64,000 bases of DNA from Takashimella koratensis. Lineage: Eukaryota > Basidiomycota > Tremellomycetes > Trichosporonales > Tetragoniomycetaceae. This document shows positions 11,801-22,885 of this stretch, in pieces. The stretch is taken from contig BCKT01000015.1 in assembly GCA_003116875.1 (NCBI GenBank), forward strand, positions 620,001 to 684,000. Reading direction: 5' to 3'. The stretch's first letter is position 1. Each line of letters begins with the position of its first letter. The translations under genes were made by a program, and so were the position numbers. The notes beneath the pieces were generated by a model. That model was not told where the DNA came from. It saw only the letters and a list, made by a program, of their open reading frames with translations, and searched no databases.

Positions 11801-12356
11801 GTGTCAATTGAGCGGTCCGCTCGATTCGGCACCTCGCATCGGTCGCAAGTCACAGCATCACAGGCGCCGTATACAACCCTCGTGGATACACTCAACAGTA
11901 CTTCCTTTGTCCTCTTACACTCTCCCCTTTGTTCATCTCCCCTTTACCCCTCTAAAACCCAACATTCCAAAACCATCTGTTCCAACCTCGGCCTCGATAG
12001 TCGTTTCTCGCGCGCTCAGTTGCACTACCTGTGTTATGTATGCATGAGTTTGCCGTCTGATCTAGGTTTCAAGTCCGGTGGTGGAGAGCAAATCCAGTGT
12101 GCAACAATTGACTCCTCTTGAGCGAACTGGGTCTATCGAAACAAACAGAGCATGTGCTACGTAAGATGTGATGATTGCATGTGCTTGAGGGTTGGTGTGA
12201 TACATGGTACATGGTGGAGATACACAGATGACAGATCGATCGATATTCACTCAAACCCAGAAAACCCGAAATCGGCCCACCTTGTCCTCCTCGTCTCAAG
12301 TGTCGCTTTGCGTTTCCTTCTTCACTTTTCTGCTACTTCACCTCCTTCTGCCTCTC
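11801..12356. other. Convergent 3' flanks, no gene seen
   Basis: 556-nt gap between the tail-to-tail eIF1 and RAD1 genes. No domain-bearing open frame was found. Confidence 0.6.
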
Positions 12357-14057
12357 TCAGTCGTCCTCCTCGAGCGCGTTCATCTGTCCGCGGTATCAGC
12401 AACCCTTTTCATTCATTCCCCTATCACCGTGCTGCCAATTCAAACCCCTCCGCACTCCACCAACTGTCTCGACTTGGACCCAGCCCCCCGTCTCGGCGTT
12501 GCCACCTACCTTGAACTCGAGAATCCCATTATGGTCCGCCTCCGGCGCATCGAACGACATCGGCATCATGATTTGTATCTTGAGGAACCCCTCAGCCTCG
12601 ATCTGGAGCGCAAGTTTACTCGAGTTCTGGAGCGCTCGACTGAGCATGATAATATGGGATGCGTGGTAGCTGCACTTCGAGTTAGTGAGAGCTCTGACAG
12701 GGAGAAGGACAATATTGGGGTCGGAAGGCTTGAGAAAAAGGACGACACACTTTGTCTAGGTAGGCAGTGGAGGCAAGTGACACTTACCTGAATGTCACTC
12801 GCGAATCACACTCGAAGACGTGCATGACCTCTTTCGCATTCGGGTAATCAAACTGCCCCAAACAGTATCAGCCTCATTTTCCCTTTCCTTCCATTCTCCG
12901 AATATCTTTCCTCGTTCTCCGCGTTCGCCAAGACTCACCTGCACGTCCCCAAAATCGCCTTTGGCATGGATCGAGAAACTGCCAAGCTCGTTCTTCCGCC
13001 CTCGACCCAGGCTCTGGGTCTGACTCTGAGTGATACTGGTTGACTCGTCGCTTGAGCCAGAGGGGCGGACGTCGAGGGTGACTCGGGAACATGAAGGTGG
13101 CAGGTCGAGTAGGGCATCACGAAACCATTCAGACTAAGGGGGTTTAGGAGGTCGACTGTGAAGAAGTTGAGGGATGAAGGTAGAGGTGAGGGGTGGAAGA
13201 TGGACTTACCCTCATGATCATGTATACGACGCTGGAAGACCCAAGCCATGGTCAGCGGGTCATGAGAGTCTACAAGACCAGATAAAAGACCTTGTCCAAG
13301 CCACTGCTCACCGCTCATCATCGTTGAAATCCTGGTTCATCATTTCTTCCGGCTCGAGCGTTGAGAGCTGACACGTTGTTGTCGGTCCCTTTGGGTCGTC
13401 TTGTAACAAAACCACCAACGGTCTCCCTGGTCCATCCCAAGTCATTCTCATTCCTGTCCTCTTTGCTCCCTTTCCCGCTGAACCTCCCCCGGCTGCGATT
13501 TCATCATCGATATCCCCTTCACCCGCCCAGCGCCTCTTACTCCTTCCTCCTGCCCCTCCGCCTCCACCTCCGCCTCCCGCACCTCCCCCTCCTCCCCCAC
13601 CAGCAGCAGCAGACCCCGAGGTAGCGCTACCCGCATTCCCGAAGATATTGAGGCACTGCAACAGCGCGTCAAGGGAGATCTCAAATACCTCTGGCTCGTC
13701 AGAGGTATAAGTGAAGGTATCGAACAAAGTATGTGGGATCCAAGCGGTCGCGCAGAGGGATTTGACTTCTTCGACGGTTACTTCGAACCCTGCTGGAGAG
13801 ATAGTCATGGCTGCGTTCTGTAGGGGTGGGGAAAGGGGTGGTCAGCGAGAGGAAAAGGGTGTGGAGAGGGAGGCGGGGGGAAAGACGTACATGCTTGAGA
13901 CCGATACCGCGCAGGAGACGGGCAAAGGCGCGCACATCGCTGGTCTCTGCGACGAGCTGAGCAGCCGGAGGGTTAGTGGGGCGCCAAGCAAATGTAGAGG
14001 GTTAGAAGTACTTGAGCGATGAAGGTGGGTGAGACTCACCTGAGTAGCGGTCGCCAT
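12357..14057 (-). CDS. RAD1: Rad1, subunit of the 9-1-1 DNA damage checkpoint clamp
   Basis: Eight exons, 14057-14040, 13956-13891, 13817-13312, 13231-13210, 13133-12939, 12852-12788, 12669-12510 and 12383-12357, give 352 residues. Order and spacing follow the Rad1 (human RAD1, budding yeast Rad17) PCNA-like fold: LLRGIGLKH, then a MTISPAGFEVTVEE strand, FEISLDALLQCLNIFG, MRMTWDGPGRPLVVLLQ, TLEPEE, a SEWFRDAL helix, FSIHAKGDFGDVQ and a C-terminal GFLKIQIM strand. With Rad9 and Hus1 homologues it forms the ring loaded at damaged DNA to activate ATR/Mec1 signalling. About 55 residues rich in Gly, Ala and Lys/Arg are inserted after LNIFGNAG, probably a surface loop. Exons 1, 4 and 8 are only 18, 22 and 27 nt, so automated annotation may miss them. 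All junctions keep frame. Confidence 0.92.
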
Positions 14058-14522
14058 GTTAGCTGTTGAGGAAGAGAGAAAGAGAGGGGGTCGAGGAAGA
14101 GGCCAACTCTAGTTGACAGGAGGATATTGTTGATGCAAGTGGAGGTTGGCCACGGAGATCGCACCATGTCCGTGCCCTTGTGCCTGATTGCTGGATGGTG
14201 ATGTCAAAAGTCGACTCTCGATTTGCCTCTCAAGAGGGCTCCCCCTCCCCCTCCCCATCTGACCTCTGACCTCAGCAAGTCAACCCAGGTCATATCGTCA
14301 CCGCACCCCGCACCAAGCACCAACACAAGCACCACTCCGTCACAAAGACTAGCGCCATCGATCCGATACCCACCAGCCCAGCGCGTCTCTGACCTGCCCG
14401 ACTCCTACCTACCCAGTCTCCACTCCCGTCCACCCACCGATCTTCTCTCTCGCCACCTATCTCCATCTCTTCGTCTACATCTCCAACTACACACATAGCA
14501 CACTGCATACAAACTATATATC
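14058..14522. other. Divergent promoter region, RAD1 / small membrane protein
   Basis: 465 nt between two head-to-head genes. The part next to 14523 is CT- and CA-rich with a TATATATC sequence just before the ATG. No coding signal was seen. Confidence 0.5.
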
Positions 14523-15242
14523 ATGGCCAGCAATCGACTCATCCCTTTCCTCATCGCCGGCGGCATCGGTGAGTCCACCCCTCCATCCCCGTCTACTACC
14601 GTTCCCTTTCTACTCCTATTCCAACTCACGCCTCTCTTACTCGCGCTCTGACTTGACCGATCCTCACATTCCCCAATCCAGGCGTCGTGAGCGGTATCTA
14701 CATCTGGGACAAACCTCTTCAAGAGGTTACCGGCAAGACTCCTTCTTCTGTACCTATCACCGACGGTCGTTCTCAATCCGCCAAAGCGGCTGCGGAAGGC
14801 TCCTCCGACGCTAGCCCCTCGGCGCACCCGCATACCGCGCTGCGAGTGGGCGGCGCGTCACCCGTCTCGCCTACCGCACCGACGGTCGCGGGGACTTCTG
14901 CGGCAAGCAAGAAGAGTTACTCGGTGGATCAGGACGTAAAGACACATGATGGGAGCGGGAAAGGGGGAGTCGGAGTTTCGGAGATGAGGGAGAGGAAAAT
15001 GCAGGGCCAGGGACTGCCAAGTAAGCAGGTGAGTGAGGTGAAAACCTAGCTTAGGGCGGTGGGCGGGTCATCCGGGGAAGAAGGCAGAAGTTGAGGAGAC
15101 GGGAGAGTAAGGTGAGAGCTGACAAGTTCTTCTTCAGGGTGGAGACTCGCCGGCCCAGGCTGTTGACGCGGTCGCGTACGAAGGCGAAGGAGGAGGGATT
15201 AAGAAGCCCAAGAACGGCAGGTGGTGGTTGGGCGGGTGGTAA
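14523..15242 (+). CDS. Small one-pass membrane protein, conserved-looking, unknown function
   Basis: Three exons, 14523-14568, 14682-15028 and 15138-15242, give 165 residues. The N-terminus, reading across intron 1, is a single hydrophobic segment (LIPFLIAGGIGVVSGIYIW, residues 6-24) with basic residues before it. A low-complexity Ser/Ala/Pro/Lys region follows, and the protein ends in a Lys/Gly-rich tail with GRWWLGGW. An N-terminal anchor with a soluble remainder is common among small mitochondrial inner-membrane proteins, which is my best guess, but no family was recognised. Ending exon 2 at 15028 is forced: the alternative donor at 15021 runs into a stop. Confidence 0.75.
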
Positions 15243-16487
15243 CGTTGATGTCAAAGTATGAGAAACGTAGCAAACATGGTGTCAGGCTGAGAGATTCGCA
15301 AGGTAGGGGAAGAGAATCCAGTCGGTTCAGAAGATGTATTGTTTACTAAAGCATTCGTCGCCCAGGTAAGAGGGTGGCAAGGCATTTCGTGGTGAGGAAG
15401 AGGACGCATACGAGATTTGTCTATGTTGATTGTGGTAAGATACTCTATGTGGAGAGAGCGCCTTTAGCGGTGACGACAAGGCGTGGGCAACGTGGTTGTT
15501 CCCAAAGCAACAGCGTATAGTTTTCTGAGACTACCCTATCCATTTGTCCGGTACTGTCACCTGGGATTCGTTTATGCTTGGATCAGCAACGACCTGATCC
15601 CTCTCTCGCCTCCTCCCCTATCCCCGCTGTTCCTTCCCCTTCCCCATGATCCGTCGGATTGTCAAGACGTACGTCCATCCCTTGAGTGACAATTTTCTAT
15701 CCAAGGGGGGAATGAAGGGGGGTACGGGGTGCCTGAGAACTGGCCATCCGTTCCGCTGCAGCGTTGTCGGAACCTCCAGCCTTCCACCTCCCTTATCCAG
15801 TACCCTCCACACCTGTACCGTATGTAGGCGGCAGGGTACAGTATACACAGATCCAGAAAAATCTAGAGGGTAGAGGGTGATACGGGTTCCCACACACAGG
15901 TACGACGCACCCCGCGCTCCCCTGTGAGAACCGAGAGTGAGCGACTGAATTCTTTGAGAGGGTGGCGTTTGGGCACCGGATATTTTCCAGCTCGAGTTGG
16001 TTAAAGTTGCTGGGCTGGTGTGCTTCGGTCCGCTCTTGCGTCTCCGAGCGCCGTTCCTCGTTTCGCTTGAACCGAATAACACGGGGCTGCCGAAGTGGAC
16101 CTGACCGCTGGACGACTTGACTTGAGCGTGGCGTGCAGGTGAGATGGACCAGGTTGGGATGGGGAGAGAGAGAGAGGAGGAGGCCTAGGCGCCAGTGCGG
16201 CGCGGCGGGGNACGGACACTGCGCCCCAGCTCTCGATGAAGAAAGAGGGAAAGGAAGCAAGGGGACGGTGCGAGGGAGGGATCTCGGCGCACGTTTCGGC
16301 TCGATAACCAGTCCAGAGCAGTGTTCAGGTCAGCTGGGACTCACCTGGTCTTCCCAGGCATCGCCAACACCCCCTGGGTATCTGGGTATAAAGCATCTCT
16401 CTCTCTCTCTCTGAACCCCCTTCACTGCTCTCGCCATCTCCCCGCCCCCTTTACATCCTCACTCCCGACGGACGAAAATACCACATC
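15243..16487. other. Upstream region of the alcohol oxidase gene
   Basis: 1.2 kb without a recognisable gene. It contains the only ambiguous base in the window (16211). The last 100 nt hold a TATA-like box and a CT repeat ahead of the start codon. Confidence 0.6.
16387..16393 (+). promoter_or_regulatory. TATA-like box (TATAAAG) of the alcohol oxidase gene
   Basis: TATAAAG lies 95 nt upstream of the ATG at 16488, followed by (CT)8 at 16397-16412. TATA boxes are unusual in this window, which would fit a regulated rather than housekeeping gene. Confidence 0.5.
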
Positions 16488-19142
16488 ATGGCAGTCACCA
16501 AGACCACTGTGACTCCCGGTCCCAAATCCTACACGGCATCTCAATGGGCTACCCTCCTTGCCCTCTCTGATGGCCTTGTCGGTCCCCTCTCTCCTTCCCT
16601 CACCGCTTCTATCCTCTCCACCCTGTCTCCCTCGGACCCGCGCTACGCTTCCGCCTCGACCTTTCTCAATTCCCTCCCCTCTGCTACCCCCTTATACTGC
16701 TCCTTCCTCGCTGAAGTGATCGACAACCGTCTCCCTCCGGGCGCAGTCACCGAACTCGCTACTTTCCTCTCGCTAGTGAGCAACCCGGTCGGCGCCGTCC
16801 TTCTCTGCGGGACAGCTACGCCAATCACCAAACTCCCGAGGGAAAAAGTAGAAGCCGTGTTCAAAAAGTGGCATGGGAGCTCGATCGCCCAAGTCAGGAC
16901 AGGCGCAAAGGCTCTTAGCCAGATTATCAGGTTCATTTGGATGAGAACGTGCCCCGGGCTTGTAGAGGCGACAGGGTACCCTGGTCCGCCTGGTCCTCCC
17001 GAGCCTAAGGAGGTCAAGGTCAACGGTGACTCGGCGGGCGAAACGACTGAAACAGCCCAGCCTACTCCCGAGCCCACAGCTCCTTCCACTACCTCGATCC
17101 CGACGCATCCGTTCCTCGACGCCCCCGAGGAGAAGCACGGCCGCGAGACTGTCCGCGCGGTCTCCACCTCTGTCCTCGTGATCGGTTCCGGCTCCGGTGG
17201 CTCCTCATTCACCTCTTCTCTCGTTCGCCAGCTCTCTTCCAACCCTTCGTGGCGTACCGCCCTCCCTCCCCTATCACCGAACGGCAAACGCCTCTCTGAC
17301 ATCCTCGTCGTCGAGAAGGGCACCAAGTACGCGCCGCACCCGGACGCCCCGGCCCTGGGGAGCACGGAGCACGACGCGCTCGACGACCTCATGGAGAACG
17401 GGTGCGCACTGACCACCATCGAGAGCTCGATCAGTATCGTCGCTGGAAGCACCTGGGGAGGAGGAAGTAGGGTGAACTGGAGTGGGTGTTTGCATTTGGA
17501 TAAACCGGTGAAAGAGGAGTGGACCAGGCAGATGATGGGTACCGCGGGGAGAAAGGTAGCGGATGATCCTCATGGGAAGATGTTCCTCGGTCAAGAGTGG
17601 CAGGACTGTCAAGATGTGTGAGTTGCGTTCGTACCCGGTGACACGGTTGCAACTCTCCCCTACTTTATTTTACCCTTCTCGATGTCTTCCCTACTTGGCT
17701 TCCATTCTGACTTTACTCTCTCGGCAGCATCGACAGGCAGCTCCGACTCCAGATGCCACAGGAAGCCGACCACAACGCTGCCAACCGAGTCCTCCTCGAC
17801 GGCGCCCGCGCCCTTGGCTATGCCTCTTCCCCCGTGCTCAACAACCTTGCCGGCTCGTTCGCTGATCACGCGCGGTGCGGTGCCAACTGCTGCCTCGGGT
17901 GCCGGGGTCACAGCGCGGTCGACGACAACCTGGGCAAGATGTCTGGATGTCGTGCGTTTCTCGCTCCTCTCATCCCTGAGACTAAGGGCGAGGGCGAGGA
18001 GGGCGTGTCGGTGGCGGGTGTGGACGGGTTCGAGGTGGATAAGATTGTGTTTGATGAGAAAGAACCAAAGAAGGCGGTCGGCGCGTTAGGATGGGTTACC
18101 AAGGGGAAAGGCAGGGAGAGAGTTAGAGTGCTTATCAGAGCCAATATCGTGGTACTCTCTGCTGGGTCGTTGCACTCCCCTGCCGTCCTCCTCCGCAGTG
18201 GCGTCCAGGTGAGTCCAAACTATCTCCAACTCGAATTCCTATCCACAGCTAACGCATTGGTCTTTCTAGAACCCCAACATCGGGAAGAACCTCCACCTGC
18301 ACCCTACCTTCATCGTCCTCTCTCGATGGAAAGACGAGATTCGTCCTTGGGAAGGCACGATTCTCACTTCCATGGTTTCCGAATTCTCCAACCTGGACGG
18401 ACAAGGGTACGGTGTCAACATTGAAGCGATGTGTATGATCCCTGCCTTTGGTATGGTCTGGCTTCGCTGGGGGTCCAACGAGGAGTGGAAACGACGACTG
18501 TTGAGCTTTAATCGAACCATGGCGCATTTTACACTCTGTCGAGACCGAGCGACGGGGAGTGTCTCGATCGATCCGAGTACGGGCAAACCCAGGTTGAGCT
18601 ACGTCCCGCTCCCCAAGGATAGAGACCATATCATGCAGGGAGTAGTAGGGATCGCAAAGATGCTGTACACCGCTGGTGCCGAGGAGATCAGTACCAATGT
18701 CTCAGGCGCACCAGTATGGACTCGCCCAACCTCGTCATCAAAAGCTTCGGCGTCTTCGTCCGCTTCATCAACCCCTCCTACCCCTGCCTCTGCTGACTCG
18801 GCCACGGCCACCACACCCCCCGTTGCAGAGTTCGACGCCGCTTGGTCTCGCGACAAATCCTTCCTCTCGTTCCTCGAAGAGACCCAGCGAGTCGGTAACG
18901 GTCTTGATCGTGCCAACTTTGGTTCCGCACACCAGATGGGGACTTGCCGAATGGGTCTCGATCCGAAATCAGCAGTCGTCGATGCTAGGGGGAAAGTGTA
19001 CGGTCACGAGGGACTCTACGTCGCGGACGCGAGCGTCTTCCCAAGTGCAAGTGGGGTAAACCCGATGTTGACTATCATGACTTTGGGAGAGTGGATAGGA
19101 CGCAGAGTCGCAGAGGATGTTCTGGCAAAAGTCAGCCCGTAG
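16488..19142 (+). CDS. FAO1: Long-chain fatty alcohol oxidase (GMC oxidoreductase)
   Basis: Exons 16488-17617, 17728-18208 and 18270-19142 give 827 residues. The FAD-binding fingerprint VLVIGSGSGGS is at about residues 229-239. The substrate region has GGSRVNWSGCLH. The C-terminal GMC segment reads HQMGTCRMG, then VADASVFPSASGVNPMLTI, with the catalytic His/Asn region conserved. The N-terminal ~200 residues before the flavin motif are the extension typical of FAO-type enzymes. The family oxidises long-chain alcohols to aldehydes with O2, giving H2O2, as part of omega-oxidation of alkanes and fatty acids at microsomal or peroxisomal membranes. A Ser/Ala/Thr/Pro-rich insertion at roughly residues 670-700 is unusual. 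Located convergent to the m-AAA gene. Confidence 0.9.
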
Positions 19143-19620
19143 AGGCTGGAGACGGAAGGTTCGATAAGTAATGGTGAAGGTTCCATGTCCGTCTTTCTAT
19201 CTACGGCTTCGTACTCCTTGATGATTTGGTGATTTATGGTGCCTCTTTCTCTTTGTCACTCTCGGCCAGTTCCTTTCGAGCTACGATGCGATGCATGAAT
19301 AGTGTGAATCAGATATCCGTGAGATCAAACGCCACCACGCCTTTCACTAAGACACAGGGTGTCAAGACCATCTACGCCCAAGTCTTGCCCCATGCGTTTT
19401 TTGTACCACTGTGAGAACGGAGACTAGCCCGGAGTGTGGGTGGAACGAAGTTGACTGCGTTGAAAAGGATGAGTTGGGATCGAAAAGCGATGAGGAAAAT
19501 CTACGATGCGATGCCGAGGGGAATGCATATAGCGGGGAAGAACGAATAGGAATGGAAGGGAAGAGACGAAGGCCCAAGGAAGCTCCAGATCGAGGGAAGT
19601 AAGTTAAGTTACCGATAGGT
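19143..19620. other. Convergent 3' flanks, no gene seen
   Basis: 478 nt between the alcohol oxidase and m-AAA stop codons. Only short, non-conserved frames. Confidence 0.6.
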
Positions 19621-22565
19621 TCAAAGTCGGTAAACGTCCTCCTCGACTCGCTTGAACGCGAGCTGCGGTGCCGGCGTCGATCCAGACTCCTCGCCCTCTT
19701 TCTGCTCATCGGCGGTCGCGGGCTTACCACCGTCATTGCCGTCCTCGCCGTCCTTTTGACGATCGAGCTGAGCCTCAATGTACTCGTCCATCTCGTCGGC
19801 GTGGTCGCTGTGTGGCGTCAGCAAACATTCACCTTGCATCTACAGAGATCCGCTTCGGCAGAAATGAGAGAAAGGGAAGGAACAAAGCCTCGTCGTCGTT
19901 ACTCACAAAGGCCTCTTGCCAAGCAACTTGCGCATATCCTCACGCGTGATCACCTCCTTCTCTAACAACAACCTCGCGACCTTCTCCACCGCGTCCCTGT
20001 GCTTCTCTAAAACCTCTGTCGTTCGCTTATGCGCCTCGACAATCATCTTGTGCACTGCCTTATCCAGTGCCTGCGCTGTCGCCTCACTGAACGGTTTCTG
20101 GAACCCTCCTTCTTGCTGCTCGCGATTCCCATACGAGATCGGTCCAATCTCCGGGTCCATTCCATAGTTTGCGCAAACCTCGAACGCCATCTTGGTGATC
20201 TTCTGAAGATCGTCCTGCGCGCCAGTGGTGATGTTCCCAAAGAAGAGTTCCTCGGCGACACGACCACCGAGGGTCATGCACATTCGGTCGATGAGTTGCT
20301 CGGTCGAGAAGAGGAAACGCTCCTTGGGGAGGTACTGCGCGTAGCCAAGAGCGCCGACACCACGGGGGATGATGGAGACCTTGAGGAGAGGGTCCGCGTG
20401 CTCGAGGTACCAGCCACAAACAGCGTGTCCGGCCTCGTGGTACGCGACTCGCCGTTTCTCCTCTTTCCCAAGGACACGCGACTTTCGCTCCAACCCCGCG
20501 ATAACTCGCTCAATCGCACCGTCAAAGTCCTCCTCCGTCACCGAGTCACCACCACGACGAGCCGCACGCAGCGCACTCTCGTTGCACACATTGGCAATGT
20601 CCGCGCCGGAGAAGCCCGGGGTGAGGAGCGCGAGTTTCTCCGCGATCTGGTCGAGCGTGACGGATCGGTCAAGGGTGAGCGGACCGAGGTGGACTTTAAA
20701 GATCTGTCGTCGCCCACCAATGTCCGGCCGATCAATCGCAATGTGTCGGTCGAATCGACCAGGTCGCATCAGAGCGGGATCGAGAACATCCGGTCGGTTC
20801 GTACCGGCCAAAACAACAATGTGCTCTTTGGTACTGAACCCGTCCATCTCAACAAGCAACTGATTGAGAGTCGACTCGCGCTCATCGTTACCCCCAAACT
20901 GACCACCCTTACCACGGGCTTTACCGATCGCGTCAATCTCGTCCACAAAGATGATACACGGCGCGTGCTTCTTGGCCGTCCCGAACAGGTCGCGAACACG
21001 AGACGGACCGACACCGACGAACATTTCGACAAACTCGGATCCGGAGACGGAGAGGAACGGGACGTTGGCCTCGCCAGCGGTCGCCTTGGCTAGCAACGTC
21101 TTACCGGTACCGGGTGGGCCGGACAAGATCGCACCACGAGGGATCTTGGCACCGAGCTTCTCGTACTTTGCAGGCTCCTTGAGGAATTTGACAAACTCCA
21201 TGATTTCCTGAGATGACCATCAGCGACCATCGGGAAACTGAGAGCTCTCTTTGACTCACCTCTTTGGCCTCGTCCATGCCGGCGACGTCTCGGAATCGTA
21301 CTGCGACGTCCTCCTCCTGGTTGAACATCTTCGCCTTGCTCTTGCCGACACCAAACACGCCACCCGGCCCGCCACCTGCCGCGCTCGCGCCCCGTCTCGC
21401 CATCCACAGCAAAAGACCAGCGATCAGCAATGTCGGCGCAAAGTGCATGGCCGTCTGGAACGCCGAGATCTCGTCGCGGTAGGAGACTGGGATCCGCTCA
21501 GCAGGCGGGATACCCAGCTCGTCCTGGGTCTGAATGAGGAGGGTCTCGAACGCCTCGAGCGAGCCGATCGTGAATGTATATGGCGCGGGACCGTGCGAAG
21601 GCGAAGGAAGGGACTGGGTGCCGTTGGGATTGGGAGAAGAGGAGGAGGTCGGGATCGGGTTGTGGAGGTGAACCCGGACCTTGTTGCGGTTCACGACTTC
21701 GAGAGAGGCAACTAGGCCCCGGGCGAGCAACGAGTTTCGGCTGCGTTGGTGTGAGCAAGGCCCGCGGACCGGATCGATGAGAACCTCTCTACGAGGGACA
21801 GATAAAGCGAATCGACTTACAACTCCTGCCATGTGATCTCGCGCGTCCTCGTCTCTCCTGGCGATGTTAGAGAGTAGAGGGCGTATGTACTAAAATCGAT
21901 CAGTGATCCTTCCTTTTGCAATCCGATGCGATCGGCGAGATCGATCACTTTCATGGGTACCAAATCTGGAAAAGATCGTAGCCACCGACTTACACAATGA
22001 AAGAGAGCAGGAGCTGGTTTGGGGTAAGGCCACCGAACCCACCGGGTCCGCCACCTCCTGGTCCACCCGATCCGCCCGATGGTCCACCTCCACCGCCGCC
22101 ACCCACTGCCTTCTTCGATTCGCTCATCTTCGGTCGGCGCTCTTTCCAGCTCTTCTCCTCCGGATCGGGGTTCACGGGAGGTTCAGTGTCTGGCCGGCCC
22201 TTGCCATGAGGCTCGGACGGCTCGGACCCCGTTGGCTGGGGAGCGACGACACGGCCGCTCGGATCGGAATCGGAAGCGGATGCCGATGTAGACGATGGCT
22301 GAGCATCGGGTGATGAGGATGGGGAGGAAGAGGGTTGAGAGGAGGAGGCAGGGGTCCCCGATCGATTGGATTTGGGACCGCCAAAGACAGACTCGAGACC
22401 GGCCGGAGGAGGGGTGTTGCCACTCGGTCGAGGCTGGGGGGTGGCGTATGCTCGTGTGAGCGGAAGACGGAAAGGGCGGTAGCTGGAGGAAGAAGAGAGG
22501 GCTAGCGAGGCCGATGGGTAGCGCCGAGATGCAGAGCCCAAGCGGGCCGCGAGTCTGAGCGACAT
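19621..22565 (-). CDS. AFG3: Mitochondrial m-AAA protease subunit (Afg3/Yta10 type)
   Basis: Exons 22565-21994, 21889-21821, 21740-21260, 21207-19907 and 19807-19621 give 869 residues. The N-terminus is Arg/Ser-rich with no acids for over 40 residues, a good matrix presequence. Two hydrophobic segments follow (LLLSFIV region and [14 protein letters not shown]), with an intermembrane-space loop between. The AAA module has Walker A GPPGTGKT, Walker B IIFVDEID and the arginine-finger segment RPGRFDR. The zinc protease motif is HEAGH. The enzyme degrades or matures inner-membrane proteins from the matrix side. Similarity is highest to Afg3/AFG3L2 and Yta12; I cannot decide between those paralogues, so the symbol is provisional. 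The chosen ATG at 22565 gives the presequence; an in-frame ATG at 22751 would give a poorer one. Confidence 0.95.
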
Positions 22566-22885
22566 GGTGAGTGGGGAGGTGGGAAGGGAAGGGTTGGGAT
22601 GAGGTGAAGAGGTGAAGAGAGGTTGCAGAATCTGAGAGAACAAGTCGACCGTCGGCATCGGCGACTCGTCACTTAGTTTCATCCAAAGGACGGGGCGGCG
22701 CATAGCAATTTGTATTAGGCCACAGGGCCTGGCATTAGTAAACATCTTCACCCTAATTGCCTCCGCTCCGCCCCCGCGTCACGCCGACCGAACCGAGTGA
22801 CACCTCGACACCTCCCTCTCCTCTTGACCCCACCACCACCACCACCACCACCACCACCACCAACCCCGCCCCCTGCCCTACCGCA
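22566..22885. promoter_or_regulatory. Shared divergent promoter, m-AAA protease / glucosidase II
   Basis: 320 nt separate the two start codons. The glucosidase side ends in a (CAC)n tract 24 nt before its ATG. No TATA box was seen. Confidence 0.5.
22831..22862 (+). repeat. (CAC)n tract in the ROT2 leader
   Basis: Ten pure CAC units ending 24 nt before the glucosidase II start codon. Similar tracts on the sense strand precede SEC27 and the CX9C gene. Confidence 0.9.

Noticed and set aside
12204..12791. 195-codon plus-strand frame
   Set aside because: Antisense to three RAD1 exons, which match the Rad1 family well.
16211..16211. Single ambiguous base
   Set aside because: Assembly or consensus ambiguity in non-coding sequence, not biology.
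20029..21093. 354-codon plus-strand frame
   Set aside because: Antisense shadow of the AAA/protease exon of the m-AAA gene.
22565..22751. Upstream start for the m-AAA protease
   Set aside because: The added residues spoil the presequence; ATG 22565 gives an Arg/Ser-rich matrix signal.
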